This document shows, one piece after another, positions 8,753-16,795 of a stretch of DNA of 32,603 nt. The position numbers were made by a program, and so were the translations under genes. The stretch comes from Bacteroidota bacterium (GTDB lineage: Bacteria > Bacteroidota > Bacteroidia > Chitinophagales > UBA8649), in assembly GCA_003447535.1 (NCBI GenBank), contig DLYY01000223.1, positions 1-32,603 on the forward strand. Direction: 5' to 3'. The notes beneath the pieces were generated by a model. It was not told where the DNA came from, ran no database searches, and saw only the letters and a program-made list of their open reading frames with translations. Every line of letters starts with the position of its first letter. Position 1 is the stretch's first letter.

Positions 8753-9680
8753 GCTTTTTATCGTTAGCCAATGGTTACTATGCGCTTGTCAAATAGAACG
8801 TACCATTCCTCTTTCTTTAGAAAAAATGCTATCTGTTGGTGAACCTATACGAGATATCGAAATATCTCCTTCCAATCACTCACTATGGGTGATCGGGGGA
8901 AACACCTACACTTCTGGATTTGTATTGAAATCTGAAGATGGTGTAACCTTTGACACGCTGCTTACCACAGGTAAGGCCTTAGAACAATTGATTCAACGAG
9001 ATTCTGATTCCCTTTTAGTTATTGGCTATGACGGCTTGCGCTATGTTTCGTTTGACCAAGGCATGACATGGGAAGGCGCTAATGATCCAAGTTATGCCCC
9101 GTTGCAAGCAGGGCAATGGATTTCTAATAGGCATTTTGTTGCCGTGGCCGGGGAAGGATATAATCGCGGAAGTTGTCATGTTGCAGACTCTCTTTGGTTT
9201 CTGTGGGATAGCACTCAGCAAAACTTTGCGCTTTATGACCTTGGATGGGAAGCCTCCTTAGGGCATTTGATAGCTATAGGGGCTGGGGGTGGTCTTTTAA
9301 GCAAGGATCTAGGACAAACGTGGGAGGCAATTCAGATACAAGGAGATGTATTTATTGACATAGAGTGTCGTGAAAAGCAGTGTTTAATCCTCGGATTTAG
9401 TGGGCGACGATATGTCTATGATGGCAATTCATTTACCAGATTAAATGGCGGTATATCCAAAGGAATAACCGGCATAAGGTCTTTGTCCTGTAGTGATGAT
9501 GCAAATTGCTTAGCGGTTGGCGATAATAGTCTGTGCCTGTGGACGCGAGACTTTGGAAATACATGGATTGAAATGAATCTTCCTTCCGCTCAATGGACTT
9601 CGGTTCAATACGCAATGACCACAAATACTTTTTACTTAGGGAATCAGAAAGGGGAAGTCTATCGCCTTGTTTTGCCATAG
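8739..9680 (+). CDS. Lipoprotein with BNR/Ycf48-like beta-propeller repeats
   Basis: A 313-residue predicted lipoprotein. The N-terminus MKWHKLFIVSQWLLCACQIE carries a lipobox (L14-C-A-C17), so Cys17 would be lipidated after signal peptidase II cleavage. The body has at least four repeats with the Asp-box style of sialidase/Ycf48 propellers: SEDGVTFDTLL, SFDQGMTWEGA, SKDLGQTWEAI and TRDFGNTWIEM. The likely fold is a single beta-propeller at the cell envelope, used for binding rather than catalysis. No catalytic residues were recognised. I chose the ATG at 8739, because longer in-frame starts (8694) place coding sequence before the signal peptide. The gene overlaps the aminotransferase end by 14 bases and is probably translationally coupled. 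Its 3' end overlaps the convergent acyloxyacyl hydrolase gene by 22 bases. Confidence 0.78.
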   Translation: MKWHKLFIVSQWLLCACQIERTIPLSLEKMLSVGEPIRDIEISPSNHSLWVIGGNTYTSGFVLKSEDGVTFDTLLTTGKALEQLIQRDSDSLLVIGYDGLRYVSFDQGMTWEGANDPSYAPLQAGQWISNRHFVAVAGEGYNRGSCHVADSLWFLWDSTQQNFALYDLGWEASLGHLIAIGAGGGLLSKDLGQTWEAIQIQGDVFIDIECREKQCLILGFSGRRYVYDGNSFTRLNGGISKGITGIRSLSCSDDANCLAVGDNSLCLWTRDFGNTWIEMNLPSAQWTSVQYAMTTNTFYLGNQKGEVYRLVLP

Positions 9681-10849
9681 TTAAACTGAATACCTGATTG
9701 TAATTCCACATACTCCGCAACCGCATAGTGGCTTTTCATATGACAACCCGCAATTCCTTGCATTACTCGTTTTCTTCCTCCTAGAAAACCTTGAATGCCT
9801 ATTTTAAACCATAAACGATCATTGGTCATGGACCGGTCGTATAGATAAGCCCCCACTGCTAATTCTAAACCCATAGCTCCAAAGCGCCAAGCATCGGCGA
9901 CAAACACACTAGCATTTCTTGCCAATCCTGGCTTTATACTTGCCTCTCCCTGATTCAAAAAATTTAATGCCTCTAATTCACCCATATCCCAACTATGCTT
10001 AACCCCACATCCTATGGAATGAAGCGGCCCTGTGGAATACATGTATTGTAGAATGCTAGAATGAATGGGACGCACAGGCCCTCCAACAAATCGATCGGTA
10101 AGTCCTAGACCGTAACGAAGCGATAGCGAATGCGGACGAAAATCTTCGTTAGCATATCTACTTCGATTAGGAAGAGTGAGCGTATCTCGGCTAGATTTAT
10201 CGGCTATCGTGTAGCGCACCGAAAGTTTCGCGGCCAACGTATTTATTCCAAGATTAGGTGAGGTAGATCGAGCATTAGAAAAATGAATGATATCAACACC
10301 TTGACCCAGAGAAAGTCGAGAATTTACCATCCATTGATGGTGAATACCAAGGTGGAATATTGTATTAAGGTGCGAGCCAATAACATTGTTATCAGGATTC
10401 GTTACTGGGTCATAAGCCTTAGTAAAACATGCCAACCCTGTACCCAATCGGAGATCTACTCGAGACCTGGGCTGCTGTCTTAACGTAAAATCAATAAAAG
10501 GAGAGACACCAATACCATAGCCAAAAACATCATTAGGGGCACAATCGGCCACAATCAAGGTCAAGCCAACCTTAGGAAAGTTTGCCGCTTTTCTCCATGC
10601 AAGGCTATCTCTTTTATGGCGAACCCAAGAAAGTTGATATATAAAGCTTGGACCATTGATTTTAGGCTTGAAACTGGTGTTATGACGGATAACTCGTCCG
10701 ATCGAAACACCAAATTCTAATTGATTCGATACAGTCTGCGCATGTGCATTGGACAATAATCCCATTCCCACAAGCAAAAAAATGCCAAATACTAAACGTT
10801 CAACCGAAAAGGCACAAAAAATCGAATGTTTATTACATGACTTCATCAT
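9659..10849 (-). CDS. Acyloxyacyl hydrolase / PagL-like lipid A deacylase family outer-membrane protein
   Basis: A 396-residue protein with a long signal peptide ending near SNAHAQ (33-38) and a beta-rich body. The PagL signature is clear: GVDIIHFSNARSTSPNLGIN (184-203), with H189 and S191 aligning with the catalytic His and Ser of lipid A 3-O-deacylase. The acidic residue of the Pseudomonas PagL triad appears to be replaced by Asn (N203 by simple spacing), so activity should not be assumed. It is about twice the length of PagL, as is usual for Bacteroidota acyloxyacyl hydrolase proteins, and the C-terminal half looks like more barrel strands. The start is the ATG ATG pair at 10849/10846; a TTG at 10855 is an extension I did not use. 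It runs head to head with the phospholipase-like gene, and their starts overlap. Confidence 0.78.
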   Translation of the reverse strand: MMKSCNKHSIFCAFSVERLVFGIFLLVGMGLLSNAHAQTVSNQLEFGVSIGRVIRHNTSFKPKINGPSFIYQLSWVRHKRDSLAWRKAANFPKVGLTLIVADCAPNDVFGYGIGVSPFIDFTLRQQPRSRVDLRLGTGLACFTKAYDPVTNPDNNVIGSHLNTIFHLGIHHQWMVNSRLSLGQGVDIIHFSNARSTSPNLGINTLAAKLSVRYTIADKSSRDTLTLPNRSRYANEDFRPHSLSLRYGLGLTDRFVGGPVRPIHSSILQYMYSTGPLHSIGCGVKHSWDMGELEALNFLNQGEASIKPGLARNASVFVADAWRFGAMGLELAVGAYLYDRSMTNDRLWFKIGIQGFLGGRKRVMQGIAGCHMKSHYAVAEYVELQSGIQFNYGKTRR

Positions 10850-11811
10850 TCTCAAAAAAGCTCGGATTAATCTTGGTTGTATGCCTTGTTTGTAACGGAC
10901 TACCCTACGAAGGTAAGGCGTGGGGCTTTTTCATGCATAAAAAGATTAACAGCCATGCGATTTTTTTGCTTCCTCCTGAATTTATGCCCCTATACAAGAA
11001 CAATGAATTTACCCTGAAAGTATATGCCACAAAACCCGACAATCGACGATACATCGATCCAAAAGAAGGACCACGACACTTCATCGACTTAGACACCTAT
11101 ATGGCGTTAGATACTGGATTTATAGGGTTAAACTACGTGGCAGCAAAGGAGCTATATAATCAGTGCGTGAATGAACATCATGATTTTGGACAAGATGGCA
11201 TCTTACCTTGGCATTGTCTGCTTATGATGCATCAATTGACGGAGGCGATGAAAGGTGGCCATGTAGAAGACATACTCCGAATTTCAGGAGAACTTGGTCA
11301 TTATATATCAGATGCTCATGTACCCCTGCACACCACGCACAATTATAACGGGCAGCGTTCTGGACAACATGGTATTCATGGACTTTGGGAGAGCACTATT
11401 CCCGAATTGGGATATGAACGATATGATTGTTGGATTGATGCGGATCTCACCTATTGGCAGAATCCGTTAGAAAAGCTCTGGTCTATCATCCTTTATAGTC
11501 ATAACATGCTGTTTTCAGTTTTTTCTGCCGAGTATTGTGTTTCAGAGGACGTCACCATCCCAAAATATAGCTATCGATATAGACAAGGAAGAGCTCACAG
11601 AACCTATAGCACAGTCTTTTGCAAGCGCTATTCTGAACTATTAGATAATCACATCGAGGAGCGCTATAGGCAAGCAGTGCATGCGGTGGCTAGTGTCTGG
11701 TTTACGTGTTGGATAAATGCAGGGAAACCTCAATTCCATAATCAGGTAATTCCGCTTAATCCATCGGACAAAGATGATTTGAATCATTCCTCCTCCTGTG
11801 ATCACCACTAA
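10837..11811 (+). CDS. Zinc-dependent phospholipase C / S1-P1 nuclease superfamily protein
   Basis: A 324-residue exported protein. The signal peptide ends at EGKA and the mature chain begins with Trp (W29, WGFFMHKKIN), as expected for this superfamily, where the N-terminal Trp itself binds zinc. Other likely ligands are H34, the acidic residues of HFIDLD (81-86), H126, GHYISDAHVPLH (H155, D159, H165) and HGLWE (H181, E185). The H-x3-D-x5-H and H-x3-E spacings match the trinuclear zinc site of Bacillus phospholipase C and S1/P1 nuclease. Close Bacteroidota relatives are called zinc-dependent phospholipase C family; nuclease activity is an alternative. The ATG at 10837 is the first that gives a proper signal peptide; in-frame sequence upstream (from 10744) lies over the oppositely transcribed gene. 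Its stop overlaps the convergent parE stop by 3 bases within a 4-base region. Confidence 0.85.
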   Translation: MTSSFSKKLGLILVVCLVCNGLPYEGKAWGFFMHKKINSHAIFLLPPEFMPLYKNNEFTLKVYATKPDNRRYIDPKEGPRHFIDLDTYMALDTGFIGLNYVAAKELYNQCVNEHHDFGQDGILPWHCLLMMHQLTEAMKGGHVEDILRISGELGHYISDAHVPLHTTHNYNGQRSGQHGIHGLWESTIPELGYERYDCWIDADLTYWQNPLEKLWSIILYSHNMLFSVFSAEYCVSEDVTIPKYSYRYRQGRAHRTYSTVFCKRYSELLDNHIEERYRQAVHAVASVWFTCWINAGKPQFHNQVIPLNPSDKDDLNHSSSCDHH

Positions 11812-13676
11812 GAGGCTAGCACTGAACGTTCCGTTTCATCCAATTCAACCCTCAGGTTTTCAATGATAAACTCTTGACGACTCGGAGTATTTTTTCCCAT
11901 ATAATAGGTTAAAATTTCCTCAATTGATTGGTCTTGAGCAATGCGCACAGGACGCAGGCGAATACCATCTCCAATGAAATCTTCAAACTCATTGGGGGAA
12001 ATTTCTCCAAGGCCTTTAAATCGAGTGATCTCAGGCTTTCCTTTTAACTTTTCGATGGCAGCTTGCTTTTCTTTCTCATTATAGCAATAGATCGTGGTTT
12101 GCTTATCTCGTACCCTAAACAGCGGTGTTTCCAGTATTTTTATGTGGCCTTCTCGCACCAAGTCTGGAAAAAACTGTAAAAAGAAAGTTAAAAGCAAAAG
12201 CCGAATATGCATTCCATCGACGTCAGCATCGGTGGCAATCACCACATTATTAAAACGAAGCCCTTCAAGGCCTTCTTCAATATTTAAAGCATGTTGCAAG
12301 AGATTGAACTCTTCATTTTCATAGACTATCTTCTTTTTAAGTCCGTAGCAGTTTAGCGGTTTCCCCCGTAAGCTAAAGACCGCCTGATAGTGAGGATTTC
12401 TTGCCTTTGTCAAGGACCCACTTGCCGAGTCTCCCTCTGTGATGAACACCGTTGTGCGTTGTTTATCCTCGTCTTCTATACTTTTCCCCTTGTCGTTATA
12501 GTGGAATTTACAATCCCTTAACTTCTTATTGTGAAGGTTGGCTTTTTTTGCCCGCTCTTTGGCAAGCTTTTTCACGCCTGCCATATCCTTACGCTCCCTT
12601 TCACTTTGTGTAATACGTTTAAGGAGCGCCTCAGCAGAATCCGGATTTTTATGTAAAAAATCATCTAAGGCCTTCTTCAAAAAGTCAAGCACAAAAGAGT
12701 ACATAGAGCTTCCACCCTCCTCAATCTGGGTCGACCCTAATCTAGTTTTTGTTTGACTCTCAAAGACAGGGTCCTGCATACGAATGGATAGAGCCGCCAC
12801 AATAGAGGCCCTTATATCTTGAGGGTCAAACTGTTTGTTGTAGAAATCCCTCACCGTTTTAACAATGGCCTGCTTGAGCGCGGCCTCATGGGTTCCCCCT
12901 TGGACAGTATATTGACCATTGACAAAGGAGTAATACGACTCTCCATAATGATTATCATGAGTTAAAGCGACTTCGATATCATTTCCCTCAAAATGCATAA
13001 TGGGGTATCGAATCTTTTCTGCCTCAGTTTTATCTTGTAAAAGATCAAGAAGGCCGTTTTTTGAAACGAAACGTTGACCATTTAAATAAAGGGCAAGTCC
13101 TTTGTTCAGGTAGGCATAATGCCGAATTTGATCTTCGACAAATTCAGTGCGAAAACTGTAATTCTTAAAGATGTTGGCATCTGGTATAAAATGAACAGAA
13201 GTTCCATTTTCCTTATCGCTTTTAATCCGCTTTTCCTCCTCGAGATTACCACAAGAAAACGTGGCTTGCAGAACTTCGCCGTCACGCACTGACTCTACGG
13301 TAAACTTAGAAGAAAGAGCATTGACCGCTTTCGTTCCTACTCCGTTTAGACCCACTGTCTTTTTGAAGGCAGCACCATCGTACTTTGCGCCCGTATTAAT
13401 CTTGGAAACGGCGTCCACCACTTTACCGAGTGGAATTCCACGTCCATAGTCGCGAATCGAGACATTGTCTTCATTAACTTGAATATCAATTCGCTTTCCA
13501 TGACCCATGATAAACTCATCAATCGAGTTATCAATAACCTCCTTAATCAAGATGTACACTCCATCATCGGCGGACTGTCCATTCCCCAACTTACCTATGT
13601 ACATTCCAGGTCTAAGGCGTATATGTTCCTTCCAATCGAGGGTCCGAATATTATCCTCAGTATAATTTGCTGCCAT
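11808..13676 (-). CDS. parE: DNA topoisomerase IV subunit B
   Basis: A 622-residue type IIA topoisomerase ATPase subunit. In order: RLRPGMYIG (20-28), the GHKL ATPase with EVIDNSIDE (E46, N50), DYGRGIP (76-82) and ATP lid GLNGVGTKAVNALS (109-122), the transducer domain, then TOPRIM with ITEGDSASG (E414) and the metal site TDADVDG (D483, D485, D487), and RFKGLGEI near the end. The short length (about 620 residues, without the GyrB insert) and Bacteroidota-style sequence favour ParE over GyrB. With ParC it decatenates daughter chromosomes. A ParC gene often follows parE, but here the downstream gene is a convergent phospholipase-like gene, so parC must be elsewhere. The ATG at 13676 gives the normal N-terminus. 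Confidence 0.92.
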   Translation of the reverse strand: MAANYTEDNIRTLDWKEHIRLRPGMYIGKLGNGQSADDGVYILIKEVIDNSIDEFIMGHGKRIDIQVNEDNVSIRDYGRGIPLGKVVDAVSKINTGAKYDGAAFKKTVGLNGVGTKAVNALSSKFTVESVRDGEVLQATFSCGNLEEEKRIKSDKENGTSVHFIPDANIFKNYSFRTEFVEDQIRHYAYLNKGLALYLNGQRFVSKNGLLDLLQDKTEAEKIRYPIMHFEGNDIEVALTHDNHYGESYYSFVNGQYTVQGGTHEAALKQAIVKTVRDFYNKQFDPQDIRASIVAALSIRMQDPVFESQTKTRLGSTQIEEGGSSMYSFVLDFLKKALDDFLHKNPDSAEALLKRITQSERERKDMAGVKKLAKERAKKANLHNKKLRDCKFHYNDKGKSIEDEDKQRTTVFITEGDSASGSLTKARNPHYQAVFSLRGKPLNCYGLKKKIVYENEEFNLLQHALNIEEGLEGLRFNNVVIATDADVDGMHIRLLLLTFFLQFFPDLVREGHIKILETPLFRVRDKQTTIYCYNEKEKQAAIEKLKGKPEITRFKGLGEISPNEFEDFIGDGIRLRPVRIAQDQSIEEILTYYMGKNTPSRQEFIIENLRVELDETERSVLAS

Positions 13677-13783
13677 CGTCTATGGAAGATACTTGTCGAG
13701 GTTGAAAAGCCAAGTGCACGGATAACGCAGTTTTACACATTAGAAGGCGTAAAGATTCACTATATTGTTCAATAACGAGGATC

Positions 13784-14206
13784 ATGGAGCAAAACAACGT
13801 TTGGATGATTGATGATAATTTGGGGGATTCCATCTTAATGGAAGAAGCTATTTTGCGTACCAGCCTCGATGTAAACTTAACCTATATAGATAATGCGCAG
13901 GAAGCTCTGCAGAAACTTCAAGAGTCAAGCCCTGAAGCATATCCCGACTTATTGATCGTAGACTTAAACATGCCTGGAATGAACGGCTTGGAGTTTATTG
14001 AAAAGGTAAAGGAGGATGATCGCTTACAATTGATTCCTGTCGTTGTCATGACCACATCCAGCCTCAATTCGGATGTCCGATCTGCCTATAAACAACTCGC
14101 CAACGCTGTGGTTGTTAAACCTATAGAATTTGAAGACTATATAAAGACGATAACGGCGATTCATACGTTTTGGTTAAGCACAGCAAAAATTGCACGCTAT
14201 GAGTGA
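13784..14206 (+). CDS. Single-domain response regulator (CheY/Rcp1-like)
   Basis: A 140-residue receiver domain with no output domain. All key residues are present: the acidic pair D10/D11 (WMIDDNLGDS), the phosphoacceptor D60 (LIVDLNMPGMNG), the T90/T91 switch position (VVMTTSS) and K112 (VVVKPIEFEDY). The sequence style (IDDNLGDS, DLNMPGMNGLEF) resembles the Rcp1-like receivers that work with phytochrome-type or hybrid histidine kinases. No histidine kinase lies in the window, so the cognate kinase is unknown. The gene begins 107 bases from the divergent parE start. Its last 8 bases overlap the start of the second regulator gene, so the two are almost certainly co-translated. Confidence 0.9.
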   Translation: MEQNNVWMIDDNLGDSILMEEAILRTSLDVNLTYIDNAQEALQKLQESSPEAYPDLLIVDLNMPGMNGLEFIEKVKEDDRLQLIPVVVMTTSSLNSDVRSAYKQLANAVVVKPIEFEDYIKTITAIHTFWLSTAKIARYE

Positions 14207-14942
14207 ACAAAGACCACTGCATGTTTTGGCCATTGAGGACAACCCCGGTGATGCATTCTTGATTCGCTTCTATTTAGAAGAAATTGATCCCGAAGGCTAT
14301 GTAATTCATGATGCTGGCAGTCTTGCGAAAGGACTTGAGCTACTTGAAAGTGAATCTATCGATGTCATTCTTCTTGACCTTCATCTACCCGATGCTTCAG
14401 GGCTTGGAATTTTAGATACCATAGTAGAATCTAGACCCGATATTCCAGTAGTTGTTATGACGGGTCTATCCGATGAAAAGACAGGGGAGAATGCCGTGAG
14501 CAAGGGAGCTCAAGATTTTTTAGTGAAAGGGCGTTTTGATGGGGCCATTTTAGACTCTTCAATTAAGTATGCGAGCAAGCGCTCGGATCTTAATAAGGAG
14601 TTTAACCAAATCAATGATGAAACCTCTTTACTAAACGAGGTTTTAGATGCCATGATGATTAGCCAAAATATTGGTTTTGTCCTGTATTGGAAAGAAAACA
14701 ACACCTTTGAGGCCTCTCGCCATATACAAGCTGTATTCACGCTGAGCGAATCGCACTACTCCATTGAAGAGGCCAATAAGACATTGTTTCCAGATGTTGA
14801 TCTTGTCAATGAGGTTTTGGCTACGCTGGATAAAACAAAAAATGCAGGCCCGATTTCTTTTGAACTCAATGGAAAGCAGTGCACGCTAAAGGCTGTTTCG
14901 CATAGAATTGGAGCCGTACTATTTATAGCCTACGAGGAATAA
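14199..14942 (+). CDS. Response regulator with a C-terminal domain of unknown type (possibly PAS-like)
   Basis: A 247-residue protein. Residues 5-120 form a receiver with E13/D14 (IEDNPGDA), phosphoacceptor D60 (VILLDLHLPDASG), T88 and K110 (FLVKGRF). A linker that looks helical (about 122-150) leads to a C-terminal segment (about 155-247) that is neither a DNA-binding helix-turn-helix, nor GGDEF/EAL, nor a kinase core. Its pattern, IGFVLYWKENNTFEASR through to KAVSHRIGAVLFIAYEE, could be a small PAS-like fold, but that is only a guess from strand and helix pattern. I chose the ATG at 14199, which overlaps the first regulator by 8 bases; a TTG at 14190 is less likely. Two receivers encoded together without a kinase suggest a phosphorelay whose sensor lies elsewhere. 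Confidence 0.82.
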   Translation: MSEQRPLHVLAIEDNPGDAFLIRFYLEEIDPEGYVIHDAGSLAKGLELLESESIDVILLDLHLPDASGLGILDTIVESRPDIPVVVMTGLSDEKTGENAVSKGAQDFLVKGRFDGAILDSSIKYASKRSDLNKEFNQINDETSLLNEVLDAMMISQNIGFVLYWKENNTFEASRHIQAVFTLSESHYSIEEANKTLFPDVDLVNEVLATLDKTKNAGPISFELNGKQCTLKAVSHRIGAVLFIAYEE

Positions 14943-14945
14943 ATC

Positions 14946-14975
14946 CTATAGTCTATCTAAATATCAGGACTATAG
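14946..14975. terminator. Inverted repeat between convergent genes, possible bidirectional terminator
   Basis: Perfect 8-base arms CTATAGTC (14946-14953) and GACTATAG (14968-14975) are separated by a 14-base loop. The element lies just after the response-regulator stop and covers the end of the convergent barrel-protein gene, which is where a shared terminator would be expected. The stem is AT-rich and no run of T follows on either strand, so termination is uncertain. Confidence 0.3.
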
Positions 14976-16723
14976 TAACCCGGTGACCTCAAGCTTCCCA
15001 CATCATAAAGTCGAGGAGTCGTTGAAAACAGATAGTTGAAAAAGGGAGCATCCGCAATTTGATAGGTTGGATAAAATCCAAAGGCAATATCGACAAAATT
15101 CAACCCAAGGTTACGTGCCTGAAAACGAATACCAACTCCATACCCATGGTGTAAAATGCTCTTATCAAAATCACGAGGGCCGCCCGAAGTCGTCAAGGCA
15201 AAATCAGCAAATCCGTAGAAATTCCCCCTTGAATTCCACCAAGTAATCGGCGTATAAAAAACAGACTCGAAATTGGCCACTAAGCTGCTCGAATAATTAA
15301 GCAATCTTCCGTCCAATCCCTGCACTGCATTAAAGCTAAAGAAATCATTAGGAGTTCGATCCATACTCATCGTGGCTGATGTAGCTACAAATTGTCGAAA
15401 CTTCAACTTACCCAACGTAACAGGGTTTGAGATATATTGGTCAAAAAGCCGAATAGACGCTTGATCATAAGAGGCTGATTTAAGGTAGATATTGGCATGA
15501 ATACCTGCTGTCATATGACCCATTCTTGGATAAATTGCAGAGGCATTCATTTTCAAAGCCAGGCCAATGCGCTTCCCTCGATACTCACTCAATTCATAAG
15601 ACCCAATCAAGGCAACATTCCAACCCTTAACCAAATAATCATAGGCTCGAAACTGAACAAGTTCTTCTACTTCATAAAAGTCTCTACTTACCAAGCCAAT
15701 GCCTAAGGCCACAAATTGCTCACTTTCATAAAAGGGCTGGCTTTCAGGGATCCTGTTGTATCCTCTACGCATATAGCGAAGACCCACTGTCCAACGAGAT
15801 AACGAAAACGCCTTACCCAGGTTCCGTGCACTAAAGGATCTGGCCAACCAGAGGCTCTGCCGGTTTGATGTCAAATCGTAGGGTGCTTCAAAACTTCGGT
15901 CAACCAACTTTGACTTATTGAAATTAACCTTGGCTTGAAAGGCCCATTTTGTGTTTAAGGTTAAAAATTTCCGTTGAACTTTAGTCTCAAATTCTTGATT
16001 TGTATTCTCATGAAGCACAGTTGTTTTGATGTCTAATCCAGATTTAAAGACATTCCGAAGATCATGTCGCAGAAAGGCAGAATAAGGATTCCATTTATTG
16101 AAATTTCCTTTTGCTGCTATTTGAATCGTTTGGGGTATGCTGAAAATGTCATAGACTCCAAAGCCCATCTGAATTGACCCAGGAGCACCTTCGAAGATTA
16201 CCTGCCAATGACGGTTGTTTTGAACAAGGACATTGACCTTCACCCGATGATCATCTATAATATAGAGTTGAATAACCGCATCTCGATAAATGGTGCGTTG
16301 ACGAAGAATTAACTCATTATCAACCATTAATTGCGCATCCACCAAGTTCCCTTCTTGGAACATAAGCTGCCGCTTTACAAGCTTTGCATTCCAGCGATAC
16401 TGATTGGGTTTTGACACAAAGTGGACATTAGGGTTCCATTGGGCTGTGTCCTCGATTACTTGGTTTTTTTCATCGAAGACAATTACATCTATTGATGCAA
16501 TCTCCATGCCTTCAAAAGGAAGAAAATCTTCTCGGACTGATATGGAACGATTAGTCTTTTGAGGTAGGTTTACTAGATTAAGAACTTTGCTAAAACCTTT
16601 TGGATCCTCGTAAATAAATACATTATCATCCTCAGCTGAGTCTATTGCATTGGATTCAACCTGCCCGCGAGCAGTTGATACAATGACGAAAAACAATAAG
16701 CTTAAATGCAGGAGCCACTTCAT
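14957..16723 (-). CDS. Outer-membrane beta-barrel protein with POTRA-like N-terminal domain
   Basis: A 588-residue exported protein with a signal peptide (cleavage near ARGQ, 18-21). Residues about 73-168 resemble a POTRA domain: IASIDVIVFD, then VKRQLMFQEGNLVDAQLMVDNELILRQ, then a DAVIQLYIID/VKVNVLVQNN hairpin. This matches the beta-alpha-alpha-beta-beta pattern of BamA/TamA proteins. From about 180 to the end the sequence alternates aromatic and polar residues with many short strands, typical of a large barrel. It is shorter than BamA and has only one recognisable POTRA, so it is not the main BamA. TamA-like assembly or a Bacteroidota-specific transporter are options. The last residues (GYYSPDI) lack the usual terminal aromatic. 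It is divergent from glpK across 72 bases. Confidence 0.68.
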   Translation of the reverse strand: MKWLLHLSLLFFVIVSTARGQVESNAIDSAEDDNVFIYEDPKGFSKVLNLVNLPQKTNRSISVREDFLPFEGMEIASIDVIVFDEKNQVIEDTAQWNPNVHFVSKPNQYRWNAKLVKRQLMFQEGNLVDAQLMVDNELILRQRTIYRDAVIQLYIIDDHRVKVNVLVQNNRHWQVIFEGAPGSIQMGFGVYDIFSIPQTIQIAAKGNFNKWNPYSAFLRHDLRNVFKSGLDIKTTVLHENTNQEFETKVQRKFLTLNTKWAFQAKVNFNKSKLVDRSFEAPYDLTSNRQSLWLARSFSARNLGKAFSLSRWTVGLRYMRRGYNRIPESQPFYESEQFVALGIGLVSRDFYEVEELVQFRAYDYLVKGWNVALIGSYELSEYRGKRIGLALKMNASAIYPRMGHMTAGIHANIYLKSASYDQASIRLFDQYISNPVTLGKLKFRQFVATSATMSMDRTPNDFFSFNAVQGLDGRLLNYSSSLVANFESVFYTPITWWNSRGNFYGFADFALTTSGGPRDFDKSILHHGYGVGIRFQARNLGLNFVDIAFGFYPTYQIADAPFFNYLFSTTPRLYDVGSLRSPGYYSPDI

Positions 16724-16729
16724 AAACGA

Positions 16730-16745
16730 GTAATTTGTAAATTAC
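16730..16745. promoter_or_regulatory. 16-base inverted repeat between the barrel gene and glpK, possible operator
   Basis: GTAATTTGTAAATTAC consists of perfect 7-base arms (GTAATTT / AAATTAC) around a GT centre. It lies 6 bases upstream of the barrel-protein start (16723, minus strand) and 50 bases upstream of the glpK start (16796). Its size and symmetry fit a dimeric repressor site, and its place in a 72-base divergent region means one protein could act on both genes. It is AT-rich, so chance symmetry is possible. No exact Bacteroidota -7 box (TAnnTTTG) was found in this gap. Confidence 0.35.
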
Positions 16746-16795
16746 TTTAGAAAAATGACAATATTCCTTATTAGACTGGATAAAATGCAAAGCCA

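Noticed and set aside
10744..10836. Upstream extension of the phospholipase C-like gene
   Set aside because: It adds 31 residues without a signal peptide and runs deep across the opposite-strand gene. The ATG at 10837 gives a proper signal sequence ending just before the mature Trp.
12538..12756. Open frame antisense to parE
   Set aside because: It is composed of reversed codons of a highly conserved gene, with no recognisable domain and no start context.
13784..14942. A complete two-component system
   Set aside because: Both genes are receivers. No histidine kinase domain (H-box, ATPase) is present in either or in neighbours.
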